Shown here in pieces: positions 14,820-15,185 of a DNA stretch of 15,185 nucleotides. The position numbers were made by a program, and so were the translations under genes. Location of the stretch: the NCBI GenBank assembly GCA_900768525.1, contig CAAGDF010000076.1, positions 1-15,185 on the forward strand. Direction: 5' to 3'. The notes under the pieces are model-generated. The model worked only from the letters and a program-made list of their open reading frames with translations. It made no database searches and was not told where the DNA came from. This DNA is from Clostridia bacterium. GTDB taxonomy: Bacteria > Bacillota > Clostridia > Christensenellales > Borkfalkiaceae. Each line of letters opens with the position of its first letter. Within the stretch, counting starts at the first letter, position 1.

Positions 14820-15185
14820 TTAATATTCGTTCGGCAGTTCGTCAAGTTCGTCCATTCTGAAAACGGGACCGTCTTTACACACGAATTTATCGCCGACGTT
14901 ACATCTTCCGCACTTACCTATGCCGCATTTCATACGCAGTTCGAGCGTGGTGTAAACTCTTTCTTTGGAAAAACCGAGTTCCAACAGCCCTGCAAGCGTA
15001 AATTTAATCATGATCGGCGGGCCGCATAAAACCGCGGTCATAGTGGGATCGAGACCTAACTCCTTGACGTACGCGGGTACGAAACCGACGTGTCCGTCCC
15101 AACCGTCCTGCGGGCGGTCGATGGTAAGATAAACCTCGAAATTCGGTTCGTTCTCCCATTCGTTTCTGATCTCGTCGATATCGAC
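14820..15185 (-). CDS. FAD/NAD(P)-binding reductase with 2Fe-2S tail (hydrogenase-gamma/AsrB/PyrK-like), C-terminal part only
   Basis: The 121 visible residues run in frame from the right window edge to TAA at 14820; the true start lies outside. The Met at 15041 is internal. The visible part shows the end of the nucleotide-binding lobe (YLTIDRPQDGWDGHVGFV, then AVLCGPPIM, the CGPP motif contacting NAD(P)) and then TTLELRMKCGIGKCGRCNVG...FVCKDGP. Its C-x4-C-x2-C-x7-C cysteines bind a 2Fe-2S cluster. This tail is typical of the dihydroorotate dehydrogenase electron-transfer subunit (PyrK), anaerobic sulfite reductase subunit B and cytosolic [NiFe] hydrogenase gamma subunits. The role is exchange of electrons between NAD(P)H and iron-sulfur partners. 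As the first visible gene of the operon it is the likely NAD(P)H entry/exit point. Confidence 0.9.
   Translation of the reverse strand, partial: VDIDEIRNEWENEPNFEVYLTIDRPQDGWDGHVGFVPAYVKELGLDPTMTAVLCGPPIMIKFTLAGLLELGFSKERVYTTLELRMKCGIGKCGRCNVGDKFVCKDGPVFRMDELDELPNEY

Noticed and set aside
14820..15041. A complete 73-residue protein starting at 15041
   Set aside because: The frame continues open to the window edge with sequence typical of the NAD(P)-binding lobe, so this Met is internal.

Overview
The window looks like chromosomal DNA of a strictly anaerobic Bacillota (Clostridia-type) bacterium, probably gut-associated. The signs are Shine-Dalgarno sites of the AGGAG/GAGGG type, near-consensus sigma-A promoters, a lipoprotein signal peptide, an XRE-type membrane regulator, a MATE pump, and an operon pairing a group B-like [FeFe] hydrogenase with fumarate-reductase-type subunits. 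No species call is justified. There is no rRNA, tRNA, CRISPR array, transposase or integrase.

Layout, left to right. (1) 2-229, plus: the C-terminal DNA-binding end of a Crp/Fnr regulator, cut by the window edge. (2) 397-3924, minus: one AT-rich orphan gene encoding a 1175-residue protein with the order zinc ribbon - TIR - STAND/NACHT-like NTPase - winged-helix-like region - TPR-like repeats - C-terminal YkgJ/CxxCxxCC-like metal cluster. It has the layout of a single-protein immune receptor and is the best candidate for an undescribed system. About 400 bp of very AT-rich DNA without a gene lies behind it. (3) 4420-7512, minus: a 1030-residue lipoprotein of unknown function, followed by a strong hairpin terminator. 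(4) 7925-8560, plus: a membrane-anchored XRE regulator whose perfectly spaced promoter ends so close to the ATG that the mRNA should be nearly leaderless. (5) 8746-10143, minus: a MATE-family efflux pump. A consensus promoter and a roughly 150-nt leader precede it. The leader holds two tandem copies of a conserved stem-loop/U-tract element, and a third, inverted copy lies beyond the far end of the gene.

(6) 10450-15185, minus: a tightly spaced operon of at least six genes, in transcription order: an FAD/NAD(P)-binding reductase with a 2Fe-2S tail (cut by the window edge), a 2Fe-2S plus two 4Fe-4S protein (FrdB-like), a fumarate reductase flavoprotein, a small PQ-loop/SemiSWEET-like membrane protein, a thioredoxin-like 2Fe-2S ferredoxin (NuoE-C/HoxE-like), and a group B-like [FeFe] hydrogenase. 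A 14-bp hairpin terminator closes the operon. No FrdC/FrdD membrane anchor is visible, so the inferred job is a soluble redox system linking NAD(P)H and/or H2 to fumarate (or a similar alkene acid).

All calls come from reading motifs. No similarity search or structure prediction was run.
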